Shown piece after piece: positions 1-7,828 of a stretch of DNA of 23,385 bases; position 1 is the stretch's first letter; the number at the start of each line of letters is the position of its first letter. This DNA comes from Prevotella sp. UBA2755. GTDB lineage: Bacteria > Bacteroidota > Bacteroidia > Bacteroidales > Bacteroidaceae. The stretch spans positions 1 through 23,385 of the forward strand of contig DEJF01000064.1 in assembly GCA_002353225.1 (NCBI GenBank), read 5' to 3'. Under the pieces are notes generated by a model that saw only the letters and a program-made list of their open reading frames with translations, was not told the DNA's origin and ran no database searches. Made by a program: the position numbers and the translations under genes.

Positions 1-188
1 TTGCAAAACTATTTGATTATCAGGGGATTGTCGGTAACAACGAGGTGACAACGGTGACAAGGAAAGGCTATTTGTTGATAGAAATGCCTCCGATTACTGT
101 GGCGGATGCCTTCGCTCACAGAGAGGAGCGGCTTCTCTCTGAGAGGGGAAACTTAAGCATTTTTAATCGGAGGCATTCCTCACTGTGA
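1..188 (+). CDS. 3' end of an unrecognised gene (partial)
   Basis: An open frame enters from the left edge (first full codon at base 3) and stops at TGA 186-188, giving about 61 residues. The first 28 or so residues, up to a segment reading LLIEMPP, look like ordinary protein with alternating hydrophobic strand character. The remaining residues are encoded by repeat-like DNA (an 11-bp motif at 84-94 recurs inverted at 166-176 and 188-198, and there is a hairpin at 119-141), so the tail may be read-through into a repeat rather than an ancestral C-terminus. I do not recognise the family; the rest of the gene lies outside the window. Confidence 0.45.
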   Translation, partial: AKLFDYQGIVGNNEVTTVTRKGYLLIEMPPITVADAFAHREERLLSERGNLSIFNRRHSSL

Positions 189-290
189 TCGGAGGCATCG
201 GAGACTTTCACCCAACGGAGACTTTGAGGCGTAAGCGTATCCGCTGTTTTCTCACAGAATCGGCAAATCTGCCATAGGATCGGCAAATCT
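84..290. repeat. Cluster of short direct and inverted repeats upstream of the first complete gene
   Basis: The motif ATCGGAGGCAT occurs at 166-176 and 188-198 (22 bp apart) and inverted at 84-94. CGGAGACTTT occurs twice between about 199 and 226. ATCGGCAAATCT occurs at 259-270 and 279-290 (20 bp apart). A stem-loop with arms CAGAGAG/CTCTCTG lies at 119-141. The unit sequences differ from one another but keep a spacing of about 20-22 bp. The stretch from 189 to 353 has no convincing gene on either strand; the minus-strand open frames there are shadows. Confidence 0.6.
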
Positions 291-329
291 CGTCTGAGCA
301 CCGATAAATATAATAATGTGCGAAGAATA

Positions 330-361
330 TTTGGTTTTCTTTATACTTAATTGTATCTTTG
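330..361 (+). promoter_or_regulatory. Bacteroidetes-type promoter
   Basis: TTTG at 330-333 and TATCTTTG at 354-361, separated by 20 bp, match the TTTG / TAnnTTTG consensus of the Bacteroidetes primary sigma factor. The start codon follows 12 bp downstream. Confidence 0.7.
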
Positions 362-373
362 CAAAAATAAACA

Positions 374-907
374 ATGAAAGGGATGATGAAAAGGATTTGT
401 AATATGGCGATGCTGCTGATGATGGCAGTGACCATGCAGGCACAGAGTCTGGTAGGAGGCTCATGGTTTATGCGAGAGAAGGACGATGCAACGGACATGA
501 AGATGTATGTGTCGTTCACGGACAAGGGTGAGGTGTTCATCAGAGTTGAGGCTTTTGATGATATACCAGAAGTTGGGCCGTCATTGACAACAGCCAAGAT
601 ACCAGGTACTTATAAAAGGAATGGGAATAAGGTGACGATTCGTCTTAACACGAAGGACAGTTCTTTAAAAATAGAGCCAGCCATCCATGTGGACCTGCCA
701 CCGGGTGCCAGTAATGAAGGAGTTCAGAAAATCGGAGAGAAGTATCAGATGTTGAATCAGATAGCACAACTTCGGAAAGAGGACTTGATGAAGGACATGA
801 CGTTGAGTGGTAAGTTGACCATCTATGAGTTGACAGACCAGAAACTGGTGATGGACGATCAGAAAGAAGACCCATATTCTTTCACGCGCGTTACCTTTTA
901 TTATTAA
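374..907 (+). CDS. Small secreted protein of unknown function, possibly lipocalin-like
   Basis: The 177-residue product starts with a signal peptide: Met/Lys/Arg-rich N-terminus, a hydrophobic stretch of alanines, methionines and leucines, and a likely cleavage after the alanine of MQAQS near residue 23. There is no lipobox cysteine, so a periplasmic location is likely. The mature part is beta-rich, with a segment GTYKRNGNKVTI that resembles the strand pattern of lipocalin-like or DUF families of Bacteroidetes, followed by a charged helical stretch (about residues 115-140) and a final strand pair. I cannot assign a family with confidence. The start is supported by the promoter just upstream; internal ATGs at codons 4 and 5 are alternatives. 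It precedes a lipoprotein gene that has its own promoter. Confidence 0.7.
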   Translation: MKGMMKRICNMAMLLMMAVTMQAQSLVGGSWFMREKDDATDMKMYVSFTDKGEVFIRVEAFDDIPEVGPSLTTAKIPGTYKRNGNKVTIRLNTKDSSLKIEPAIHVDLPPGASNEGVQKIGEKYQMLNQIAQLRKEDLMKDMTLSGKLTIYELTDQKLVMDDQKEDPYSFTRVTFYY

Positions 908-937
908 TATGTCGTAAAAGAAAATTCAAATTTTATT

Positions 938-966
938 GTGAGTTTCAAAGAAAACTATTACCTTTG
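938..966 (+). promoter_or_regulatory. Bacteroidetes-type promoter for the lipoprotein gene
   Basis: TACCTTTG at 959-966 matches the TAnnTTTG element, with a weak TTG-type upstream element ending at 938, about 20 bp before it. The ATG at 988 lies 21 bp downstream, which makes an in-frame TTG at 964 (inside this element) an implausible start. Confidence 0.6.
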
Positions 967-987
967 CAGTGTCAAAAACAAAACAAG

Positions 988-1458
988 ATGAAGAAAACTG
1001 CTTTTATATTTGTGGCTGTCATGATGTTGGTGGCATCATGTTCTAAAACAGAGAAGCCTTTCAACTATCGTGGTTTACCGTTGTCTATGACGACAGCACA
1101 GTTTGTTGACTCCATGCAGGCACGTGGCTTTGCCATCGACAGTGCCGCCTCTGATAGTGGACGTACAGTGGTGTTTGCCAGCACTGCACAGAAATACCGT
1201 GTGCTGCTCGCCTTCCAAGACGAAAAGATAGCAGCCGTTCAGGAGAATTACGCTTTCTCGACCAATGACAGTACCCGTCAGTTATGGCAGGAGATTCGGG
1301 ACGGGCTTGAGAAGGAGTTGGACGCATGGCCTAACTGTCCTATCCTCAAGGACGACCATAAGGTGGCTAAGTTTGATGCCTCCGACGGTATTATCTCCGT
1401 GATATTGGAGAATACCTACAAACCGACCTTGTCAGTCCGCTACGATCCGAAGAAATAA
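988..1458 (+). CDS. Small lipoprotein of unknown function
   Basis: Read from ATG 988 the product has 156 residues: MKKT, a hydrophobic stretch and a lipobox LVASC with the lipidated cysteine at residue 18, so it is a signal peptidase II lipoprotein. The residues after Cys (SKTEKP) carry some of the charged character of Bacteroidetes surface-export signals, but not a clear one. The rest is a mixed alpha/beta domain of about 130 residues in which YRGLPLSMTTAQFVDSMQ resembles the start of small periplasmic domains common in Bacteroidales. Function unknown. glmS begins 45 bp after its stop without an obvious promoter of its own, so the two could be cotranscribed. Confidence 0.75.
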   Translation: MKKTAFIFVAVMMLVASCSKTEKPFNYRGLPLSMTTAQFVDSMQARGFAIDSAASDSGRTVVFASTAQKYRVLLAFQDEKIAAVQENYAFSTNDSTRQLWQEIRDGLEKELDAWPNCPILKDDHKVAKFDASDGIISVILENTYKPTLSVRYDPKK

Positions 1459-1503
1459 AGAGACAATACAAACAACACAACACAAACTTACGAGAGAAAC
1501 AAT

Positions 1504-3348
1504 ATGTGCGGAATAGTAGGATATTTAGGAAGGAAAGAGGCTTTCCCTATCCTCATTAAAGGTTTGCGACGCCTGGAGTATCGTGGTTACGATTCTGCTG
1601 GCGTTGCTTTAATTAATGACAATGGCGACCTGAATGTCTACAAGGAGAAAGGAAAGGTAGACAATCTGGTGGAGTACTGTAACGATAAGAATGTCAGTGG
1701 TACGGTGGGTATCGCCCATACCCGGTGGGCTACTCATGGAGAGCCCTCTGCCGTCAATGCGCACCCACACTACTCTGAGTCGAAGAATCTGGCGATCATC
1801 CATAATGGTATCATCGAGAACTATGCCGACTTGAAGAAGAAACTGCAGGCAAAAGGGGTGATATTCCGCTCAGATACCGATACGGAGGTGCTGGTGCAAC
1901 TCGTCGAGTATGTCATGGAACACAAGGAACTCGACCTGCTGACAGCCGTACAGGTAGCCCTCTATCAGGTTATCGGTGCCTATGCCATTGCTATCATTGA
2001 CAAGCGTCAGCCCAACCAGATTATCGCGGCTCGCAAACAGAGTCCGCTGGTCGTGGGTATCGGTAACGACGAGTTCTTTCTGGGTTCAGATGCCAGTCCC
2101 ATCGTAGAGTATACGGATAAGGTGGTCTATCTGGAGGATGGTAATATTGCCGTGCTGAAAAGAGGGGAGGACTTGAAAGTCGTCAGTATCCTTGGTGAGG
2201 AGCAGGAACTGGTTGTCAAGAAGGTGGATATCAACCTCGGACAACTGGAGAAAGGCGGTTTCCCACACTTCATGCTGAAAGAGATATTCGAGCAGCCCGA
2301 CTGTCTGACGAACTGTATGCGAGGACGTGTCAACGTGGATACGGATAATGTCGTCCTATCTGCCGTCATCGACTATAAGCAACAACTGCTGAACGCCAAG
2401 CGTTTCATCATCGTAGCCTGTGGTACTTCCTGGCATGCTGGTCTGATCGGTAAGCAGATGATAGAGCAGTTATGCAGAATACCCGTAGAGGTTGAATATG
2501 CTTCAGAATTCCGCTATCGTAATCCTGTCATCACGAAAGAGGATGTGGTGATTGCCATCTCACAGAGTGGTGAGACAGCCGACACCCTTGCCGCCGTACA
2601 ACTGGCGAAGGAGGCTGGTGCCTTTATCTATGGTATCTGTAATGCCATCGGCTCCAGTATCCCTCGTGCCACAGATACTGGTTCTTACATCCATGTGGGT
2701 CCTGAGATCGGTGTCGCCTCTACGAAGGCGTTCACCGGACAGGTCACCGTACTGACGATGCTCGCCTTAGCCCTTGCCAAAGAGAAGGGTACTATCTCAA
2801 GCGACGATTATATGCATATCGTCAAGGAGTTGCATGAGATACCAGCGAAAATTAAAGAGGTATTGAATCTTAACGACCGAATCGCTGATTTGAGTCGTAC
2901 GTTCACCTATGCCCGTAACTTCTTGTACTTGGGTCGTGGCTTCAGTTATCCTGTTGCCTTGGAGGGTGCCTTGAAACTGAAGGAGATCTCCTATATCCAT
3001 GCTGAGGGTTATCCTGCTGCTGAGATGAAACACGGACCGATAGCCTTGATAGACTCCGACATGCCAGTGGTGGTTATCGCTACCCATAACGGTATGTATG
3101 AGAAAGTGGTCTCTAACATCCAAGAGGTGAAGGCGCGTAAAGGTAAGGTGATAGCCGTCGTGAGCCAGGGTGACGATACCATCAGCAGAATAGCCGATGA
3201 AGTCATCGCATTGCCAGACACGATAGAATGTCTGGAACCGCTGTTGGCGACGATTCCCTTGCAGATGCTTGCCTATCACGTTGCCGTTTGCAAAGGTCTC
3301 AATGTTGACCAACCGAGAAACCTTGCTAAGAGTGTTACCGTTGAGTAA
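1504..3348 (+). CDS. glmS: Glutamine-fructose-6-phosphate aminotransferase (isomerizing)
   Basis: The 614-residue cytosolic enzyme makes glucosamine-6-phosphate from fructose-6-phosphate and glutamine, the first step towards UDP-GlcNAc for peptidoglycan and LPS. Cys2 in the N-terminal MCGIVGYLG becomes the Ntn-type glutaminase nucleophile after Met removal, and the class II glutamine amidotransferase domain covers roughly residues 2-220 (conserved HTRWATHG and HNGIIENY). Two SIS sugar-isomerase domains follow: the first with ACGTSWHAG and the SQSGETADT phosphate-binding loop, the second with GRGFSYPVALEGALKLKE. The C-terminal LAKSVTVE is the usual ending of the family. Length is normal. No glmS-ribozyme-like sequence fits in the 45-bp upstream gap, as expected outside Firmicutes. 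A hairpin follows the stop codon. Confidence 0.97.
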   Translation: MCGIVGYLGRKEAFPILIKGLRRLEYRGYDSAGVALINDNGDLNVYKEKGKVDNLVEYCNDKNVSGTVGIAHTRWATHGEPSAVNAHPHYSESKNLAIIHNGIIENYADLKKKLQAKGVIFRSDTDTEVLVQLVEYVMEHKELDLLTAVQVALYQVIGAYAIAIIDKRQPNQIIAARKQSPLVVGIGNDEFFLGSDASPIVEYTDKVVYLEDGNIAVLKRGEDLKVVSILGEEQELVVKKVDINLGQLEKGGFPHFMLKEIFEQPDCLTNCMRGRVNVDTDNVVLSAVIDYKQQLLNAKRFIIVACGTSWHAGLIGKQMIEQLCRIPVEVEYASEFRYRNPVITKEDVVIAISQSGETADTLAAVQLAKEAGAFIYGICNAIGSSIPRATDTGSYIHVGPEIGVASTKAFTGQVTVLTMLALALAKEKGTISSDDYMHIVKELHEIPAKIKEVLNLNDRIADLSRTFTYARNFLYLGRGFSYPVALEGALKLKEISYIHAEGYPAAEMKHGPIALIDSDMPVVVIATHNGMYEKVVSNIQEVKARKGKVIAVVSQGDDTISRIADEVIALPDTIECLEPLLATIPLQMLAYHVAVCKGLNVDQPRNLAKSVTVE

Positions 3349-3352
3349 TATA

Positions 3353-3390
3353 AAGGGCGATTCGTCATTGACGTTTCGCCCTTCTTTTAG
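3353..3390 (+). terminator. Hairpin after glmS, probable terminator
   Basis: Perfect 8-bp arms AAGGGCGA (3353-3360) and TCGCCCTT (3376-3383) are followed by CTTTTAG. The T tract is short. It lies 5 bp after the glmS stop and before carA. Confidence 0.65.
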
Positions 3391-3402
3391 GATATAATAC
3401 AA

Positions 3403-4488
3403 ATGCAAAATAGAATGAGAGATGTAATATTGGTTCTGGAAGACGGAACGAGATTTGAAGGAAAGAGTTTTGGATATGACGCACCAGTGGCTGGTGAGGT
3501 GGTGTTCAATACGGCGATGATGGGTTATCCTGAATCGCTGACTGACCCCTCGTATGCAGGACAGATGATGGTGCTGACCTATCCGCTGGTGGGTAACTAT
3601 GGTGTACCCCGTTTCTCGATGGAGGAGAATGGGTTGCCGACATTCATGGAGAGCGATAAGGTCTACGCCTCCGCTATTATCGTCAGTGACTATAGTGAGG
3701 AGTATTCCCACTGGAATGCCTGTGAAAGTCTGGGTGACTGGCTGAAACGGGAGAAAGTGCCAGGGGTGACAGGTATCGATACCCGTCAGTTGACGAAGGT
3801 TCTTCGTGAGCATGGTGTGATGATGGGTCGGGTGGAGTTTGAGGGCTATGCATGCTGCGATGACATCGCAGCATACGAGACTATTAACTGGGTCGACCGA
3901 GTGAGTTGCAAGGACATTATTAAATATAATGAGGGAGCAGGCAAGAAAGTCGTGCTCGTAGACTGTGGCGTGAAGGCGAACATCATCCGCTGCTTGATCA
4001 TGCGTGGGGTAGAGGTCATCCGTGTTCCATGGAACTATGACTATACTAATATGGACTTTGACGGACTCTTCCTCGCCAATGGTCCTGGCGACCCGGATAT
4101 GTGTGAGGATGCGGTGAATATCATCCGCAAGCAGATGTCACAGAGTCGTAAACCCATCTGTGGTATCTGTATGGGTAACCAGTTGCTGGCGAAGGCTGGC
4201 GGTGCTACTATCTATAAACTGAAATACGGACACCGCTCGCATAACCAACCCGTCAGGGAAGTGGGTACCAACCGCTGTTATGTAACCAGTCAGAATCATG
4301 GTTATGCGGTGGATGCCTCCACGTTAGGACGAGAATGGCGTGAGTTGTTCGTGAATATGAACGATGGCTCGAATGAGGGCATCCGTCATCAGACCAACCC
4401 GTGGTTCAGTAGTCAGTTCCATCCTGAGGCATGTTCAGGTCCCGTTGATACAGAGTTTATGTTTGACCGTTTTATAGAAGCATTATAA
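3403..4488 (+). CDS. carA: Carbamoyl phosphate synthetase small (glutaminase) subunit
   Basis: The 361-residue subunit hydrolyses glutamine and passes ammonia to CarB for carbamoyl phosphate, the precursor of arginine and pyrimidines. The N-terminal CPSase small-chain domain (LEDGTRFEGKSFGY, then FNTAMMGYPESLTDPSYAGQ) covers about residues 7-150. The class I amidotransferase domain follows, with the nucleophile Cys256 in GICMGNQ and the His340/Glu342 pair in QFHPEA. The residue after GICMG is Asn where Escherichia coli has His in this loop. Start 3403 is the first ATG after the terminator; ATG 3415 (MRDVILVLEDG) aligns better with the usual family start and is a real alternative. carB follows after 1 bp, so translation is coupled. 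Confidence 0.96.
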   Translation: MQNRMRDVILVLEDGTRFEGKSFGYDAPVAGEVVFNTAMMGYPESLTDPSYAGQMMVLTYPLVGNYGVPRFSMEENGLPTFMESDKVYASAIIVSDYSEEYSHWNACESLGDWLKREKVPGVTGIDTRQLTKVLREHGVMMGRVEFEGYACCDDIAAYETINWVDRVSCKDIIKYNEGAGKKVVLVDCGVKANIIRCLIMRGVEVIRVPWNYDYTNMDFDGLFLANGPGDPDMCEDAVNIIRKQMSQSRKPICGICMGNQLLAKAGGATIYKLKYGHRSHNQPVREVGTNRCYVTSQNHGYAVDASTLGREWRELFVNMNDGSNEGIRHQTNPWFSSQFHPEACSGPVDTEFMFDRFIEAL

Positions 4489-4489
4489 T

Positions 4490-7400
4490 ATGAAATACGA
4501 TACTATCAAGAAAGTCCTGTTATTAGGTTCTGGTGCCTTGAAGATTGGAGAGGCAGGTGAGTTTGATTATTCCGGCTCACAGGCACTGAAGGCATTGCGT
4601 GAGGAAGGGGTGAAAACCGTGCTCATCAATCCGAATATCGCTACGGTGCAGACCTCCGAAGGTGTCGCCGATGAGATTTATTTCCTGCCCGTCCAACCCT
4701 ATTTCGTGGAACGCGTGATAGAGAAAGAGCGTCCAGACGGCATCCTGTTGTCGTTCGGAGGACAGACAGCCCTTAACTGTGGTGTGGAACTCTATAAGAG
4801 TGGGGTACTGGAGAAATATGGTGTCAAGGTGTTAGGTACTCCTGTGCAGGCCATTATGGACACGGAAGACCGTGAACTCTTCGTGGAGAAACTCAATGAG
4901 ATCAATGTCAAAACCATCAAGAGCGAGGCTTGTGAGACCATAGAACAGGCTCGTCAGGCGGCTAAGGAGTTAGGCTATCCCGTCATTATCCGTGCCGCCT
5001 ATGCCTTGGGCGGATTAGGCTCAGGTTTCTGTGATAATGAAGAGGAGTTGGATAAGTTGGCAGAGAAAGCCTTCTCGTTCTCTCCGCAGGTATTGGTGGA
5101 GAAATCCCTGAAAGGATGGAAGGAGATAGAGTACGAGGTGGTGCGTGACCGTTATGACAACTGTATCACAGTATGTAATATGGAGAACTTCGACCCGTTA
5201 GGTATCCATACGGGTGAGTCTATTGTCATCGCTCCCTCGCAGACCCTGACGAACTCAGAGTATCATAAGTTGCGAGCCCTTGCCATCAAGATCATCCGTC
5301 ATATCGGTATCGTGGGAGAGTGTAACGTGCAGTATGCCTTCGACCCCCAATCGGAAGACTATCGTGTTATCGAGGTCAATGCCCGTCTGAGTCGTTCCTC
5401 TGCTCTTGCCTCCAAGGCAACAGGTTATCCACTGGCTTTTGTAGCCGCCAAACTGGGTATGGGTTATGGATTGTTTGAGTTGAAGAACTCTGTGACGAAG
5501 ACTACTTCGGCATTCTTTGAGCCAGCCCTTGACTATGTGGTATGTAAGATTCCCCGGTGGGACCTCTCCAAGTTTCATGGAGTAGATAAGGAACTGGGGT
5601 CGTCAATGAAGTCTGTGGGCGAGGTGATGGCGATTGGTCGTACCTTTGAGGAGGCTATCCAAAAGGGACTTCGCATGATAGGACAGGGGATGCATGGTTT
5701 TGTGGAGAACAAAGAATTAGCGATTGCTGATGTGGATGCCGCCCTCCGTGAACCGACCGACAAGCGTATCTTTGTCATCTCAAAGGCGATGCATCTACCC
5801 CAGTATGATATTGAGCGCATCCATGAATTGACGAAAATAGATAAGTGGTTCCTATATAAACTCAAGCATATTATAGATATTGACGAAAGATTGAAAAGTT
5901 TAAGGATGGAAAAATTGAAGTCTGGAACTTCAGTTCTTCAATCCTTGAATCCTTCAATTCTTAAAGAGGCAAAGATTTATGGGTTTACGGATTTCCAGAT
6001 AGCCCGTGCCATCGGACTTGAAGATAAGATCGGTAATATGCACCAGGCAATGTTGGAAGTGCGTCGTATGAGAAAAGAGATGGGCATCCTGCCTGTTGTC
6101 AAGCAGATAGACACCCTTGCCGCTGAGTATCCTGCCCAGACCAATTACCTGTATGTGACCTATAGTGGAACGGATAGTGACATACCCTTTGAACATGATG
6201 GAAAGAGTATCATCGTGTTAGGCTCTGGTGCTTACCGTATCGGTTCGAGTGTGGAGTTCGACTGGTGTGGTGTACAGGCATTGAACACTATCCGTAAAGA
6301 GGGGTGGAGGAGTATCATGATCAACTACAACCCTGAGACGGTGTCTACGGACTACGATATGTGTGACCGTCTGTATTTCGATGAGTTGACCTTCGAACGG
6401 GTAATGGATATCATCGACATGGAACAGCCGCATGGTGTCATCGTCTCGACAGGTGGACAGATTCCTAATAACCTGGCGATGGCACTGGATGAGCAGCATG
6501 TGTCTATCCTTGGTACCTCGGCACAGGATATCGATGGGGCAGAGGACCGTGCGAAATTCTCACAGATGCTGAATGAGATGGGTGTCAACCAACCGGAGTG
6601 GAGAGCACTGACTTCGATGCAGGATATCGACGCTTTTGTGGAAAGGGTAGGATTCCCAGTTCTGGTACGTCCTTCCTACGTTCTGAGTGGTGCCGCGATG
6701 AATGTCTGCTCTAACAAGGAAGAGTTGGAGCGTTTCTTACAATTGGCTGCCAATGTGAGTGAGGATCATCCTGTCGTGGTATCTAAATTCATAGAGCATG
6801 CCAAGGAGATTGAGATGGACGCAGTGGCTAAAGATGGTGAGATACTCGCATATGCCATCTCGGAGCATATCGAGTTCGCCGGGGTGCATTCAGGTGACGC
6901 TACCATCCAGTTTCCACCTCAGAAACTGTATGTAGAGACGGTACGTCGTATCAAGCGTATCAGTCGTCAGATTTCCAAGGCACTGCACATTAACGGACCA
7001 TTCAATATCCAGTATATGGCTCGTGACAATGATATCCTGGTGATAGAGTGTAACCTGCGTGCCTCCCGTTCGTTCCCCTTCGTATCGAAAGTACTGAAAC
7101 TGAACTTGATAGAACTTGCGACTAAAGTGATGCTTGGAATACCTGTAGAGAAACCGCATAAGAACCTCTTCGACTTGGATTACGTGGGAATCAAGGCAAG
7201 CCAATTCTCTTTCAACCGACTGCAGAAGGCAGATCCTGTGTTGGGTGTCGATATGGCATCTACAGGCGAGGTAGGCTGTCTGGGTGACAATACCGCCACA
7301 GCCTTGTTGAAGTCTATGCTTAGTGTAGGACATCGCATCCCTAAGAAAACCGTTCTGCTGTCGACAGGTAGTGCCAAACAGAAGGCGGAAATGCTGGATG

Positions 7401-7747
7401 CTGCCCGTATGCTGGTGGATAACGGTTATCAACTCTATGCCACAGGTGGTACCTCCAAGTATCTGACTGACAATGGTATAGCGAATACACTTGTACATTG
7501 GCCCAGTGAACCGGAACAACAGCCACAGGCGTTGGATTTGCTACATGAACGTAAGATAGATATGGTGGTGAATATTCCTAAGAACTTGACGACTCATGAA
7601 TTGACAAACGGCTATAAAATACGTCGTGCTGCCATTGATTTGAATGTCCCTCTTATCACAAACAGTCGTCTTGCTTCTGCATTCATTCATGCATTCTGTA
7701 CTGTTAAATTGGATGAGATAGGTATTAAGTCGTGGAGCGAGTATTAA
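4490..7747 (+). CDS. carB: Carbamoyl phosphate synthetase large subunit
   Basis: The 1085-residue subunit makes carbamoyl phosphate from bicarbonate, ammonia and two ATP. It shows the tandem-duplicated layout: carboxyphosphate ATP-grasp half (VLLLGSGALKIGEAGEFDYSG at about residue 9), the oligomerisation region (about 400-550), carbamate ATP-grasp half (IIVLGSGAYRIGSSVEFDW at about residue 570) and a C-terminal MGS-like allosteric domain (KTVLLSTGSAKQKAEML, then YATGGTSKYL). It is about a dozen residues longer than E. coli CarB (1073). A likely cause is a repeat-derived segment at residues 467-492 (bases 5888-5965), described separately. The reading frame stays intact across it and all catalytic segments are present, so I take the protein as functional. 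Confidence 0.97.
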   Translation: MKYDTIKKVLLLGSGALKIGEAGEFDYSGSQALKALREEGVKTVLINPNIATVQTSEGVADEIYFLPVQPYFVERVIEKERPDGILLSFGGQTALNCGVELYKSGVLEKYGVKVLGTPVQAIMDTEDRELFVEKLNEINVKTIKSEACETIEQARQAAKELGYPVIIRAAYALGGLGSGFCDNEEELDKLAEKAFSFSPQVLVEKSLKGWKEIEYEVVRDRYDNCITVCNMENFDPLGIHTGESIVIAPSQTLTNSEYHKLRALAIKIIRHIGIVGECNVQYAFDPQSEDYRVIEVNARLSRSSALASKATGYPLAFVAAKLGMGYGLFELKNSVTKTTSAFFEPALDYVVCKIPRWDLSKFHGVDKELGSSMKSVGEVMAIGRTFEEAIQKGLRMIGQGMHGFVENKELAIADVDAALREPTDKRIFVISKAMHLPQYDIERIHELTKIDKWFLYKLKHIIDIDERLKSLRMEKLKSGTSVLQSLNPSILKEAKIYGFTDFQIARAIGLEDKIGNMHQAMLEVRRMRKEMGILPVVKQIDTLAAEYPAQTNYLYVTYSGTDSDIPFEHDGKSIIVLGSGAYRIGSSVEFDWCGVQALNTIRKEGWRSIMINYNPETVSTDYDMCDRLYFDELTFERVMDIIDMEQPHGVIVSTGGQIPNNLAMALDEQHVSILGTSAQDIDGAEDRAKFSQMLNEMGVNQPEWRALTSMQDIDAFVERVGFPVLVRPSYVLSGAAMNVCSNKEELERFLQLAANVSEDHPVVVSKFIEHAKEIEMDAVAKDGEILAYAISEHIEFAGVHSGDATIQFPPQKLYVETVRRIKRISRQISKALHINGPFNIQYMARDNDILVIECNLRASRSFPFVSKVLKLNLIELATKVMLGIPVEKPHKNLFDLDYVGIKASQFSFNRLQKADPVLGVDMASTGEVGCLGDNTATALLKSMLSVGHRIPKKTVLLSTGSAKQKAEMLDAARMLVDNGYQLYATGGTSKYLTDNGIANTLVHWPSEPEQQPQALDLLHERKIDMVVNIPKNLTTHELTNGYKIRRAAIDLNVPLITNSRLASAFIHAFCTVKLDEIGIKSWSEY
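5888..5966 (+). repeat. Imperfect palindromic repeat embedded in carB
   Basis: The segment folds on itself: a core GAAGT-CTGGA-ACTTC (about 5917-5931) sits inside two arms of about 36 bp that pair at roughly three quarters of positions. The right arm also contains a near-direct repeat with 24-bp period (CTTCAGTTCTT at 5928 and CTTCAATTCTT at 5952). Base composition (runs of ttgaa/ttcaa) differs from the surrounding carB. It encodes about 26 residues in the oligomerisation region of CarB without breaking the frame. Confidence 0.6.
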
Positions 7748-7758
7748 TAAATAATTAG

Positions 7759-7824
7759 GCAAATATTTGGCGATTCGCCAAATATTTGCTACTTTTGCAG
7801 TTAAATAACTAAAGAACTGCAAAA
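7759..7824 (+). promoter_or_regulatory. Promoter overlapped by two perfect inverted repeats
   Basis: A perfect palindrome of two 15-bp arms, GCAAATATTTGGCGA and its complement, around a single T covers 7759-7789. Each arm contains the self-complementary 10-mer CAAATATTTG (7760-7769 and 7779-7788, 19 bp apart). The promoter elements TTTG (7766-7769) and TACTTTTG (7790-7797) are 20 bp apart, so the palindrome contains the upstream element and abuts the downstream one. A second perfect inverted repeat, TTTTGCAGTT (7793-7802) and AACTGCAAAA (7815-7824), overlaps the -7 element and the leader. The layout fits an operator; the first palindrome could also end carB transcription. Confidence 0.7.
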
Positions 7825-7828
7825 CAAT

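Noticed and set aside
208..597. 129-codon minus-strand open frame over the repeat cluster and the first secreted-protein gene
   Set aside because: It crosses the plus-strand promoter and a gene with a clear signal peptide; its N-terminal part is antisense to that gene and the rest is repeat sequence.
964..987. TTG start 24 bp upstream for the lipoprotein gene
   Set aside because: The TTG is part of the TACCTTTG promoter element and would place a hydrophilic extension before the signal peptide.
1459..1503. Possible glmS ribozyme or riboswitch leader
   Set aside because: The gap is only 45 bp, without stem-loops; the ribozyme is not expected in this phylum.
2797..3813. 338-codon minus-strand open frame
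   Set aside because: It lies antisense to glmS and carA, both unmistakable; its translation has no family features and is a composition shadow.
6890..7519. 209-codon minus-strand open frame
   Set aside because: Antisense to the conserved 3' part of carB, with no start signal or recognisable domain.
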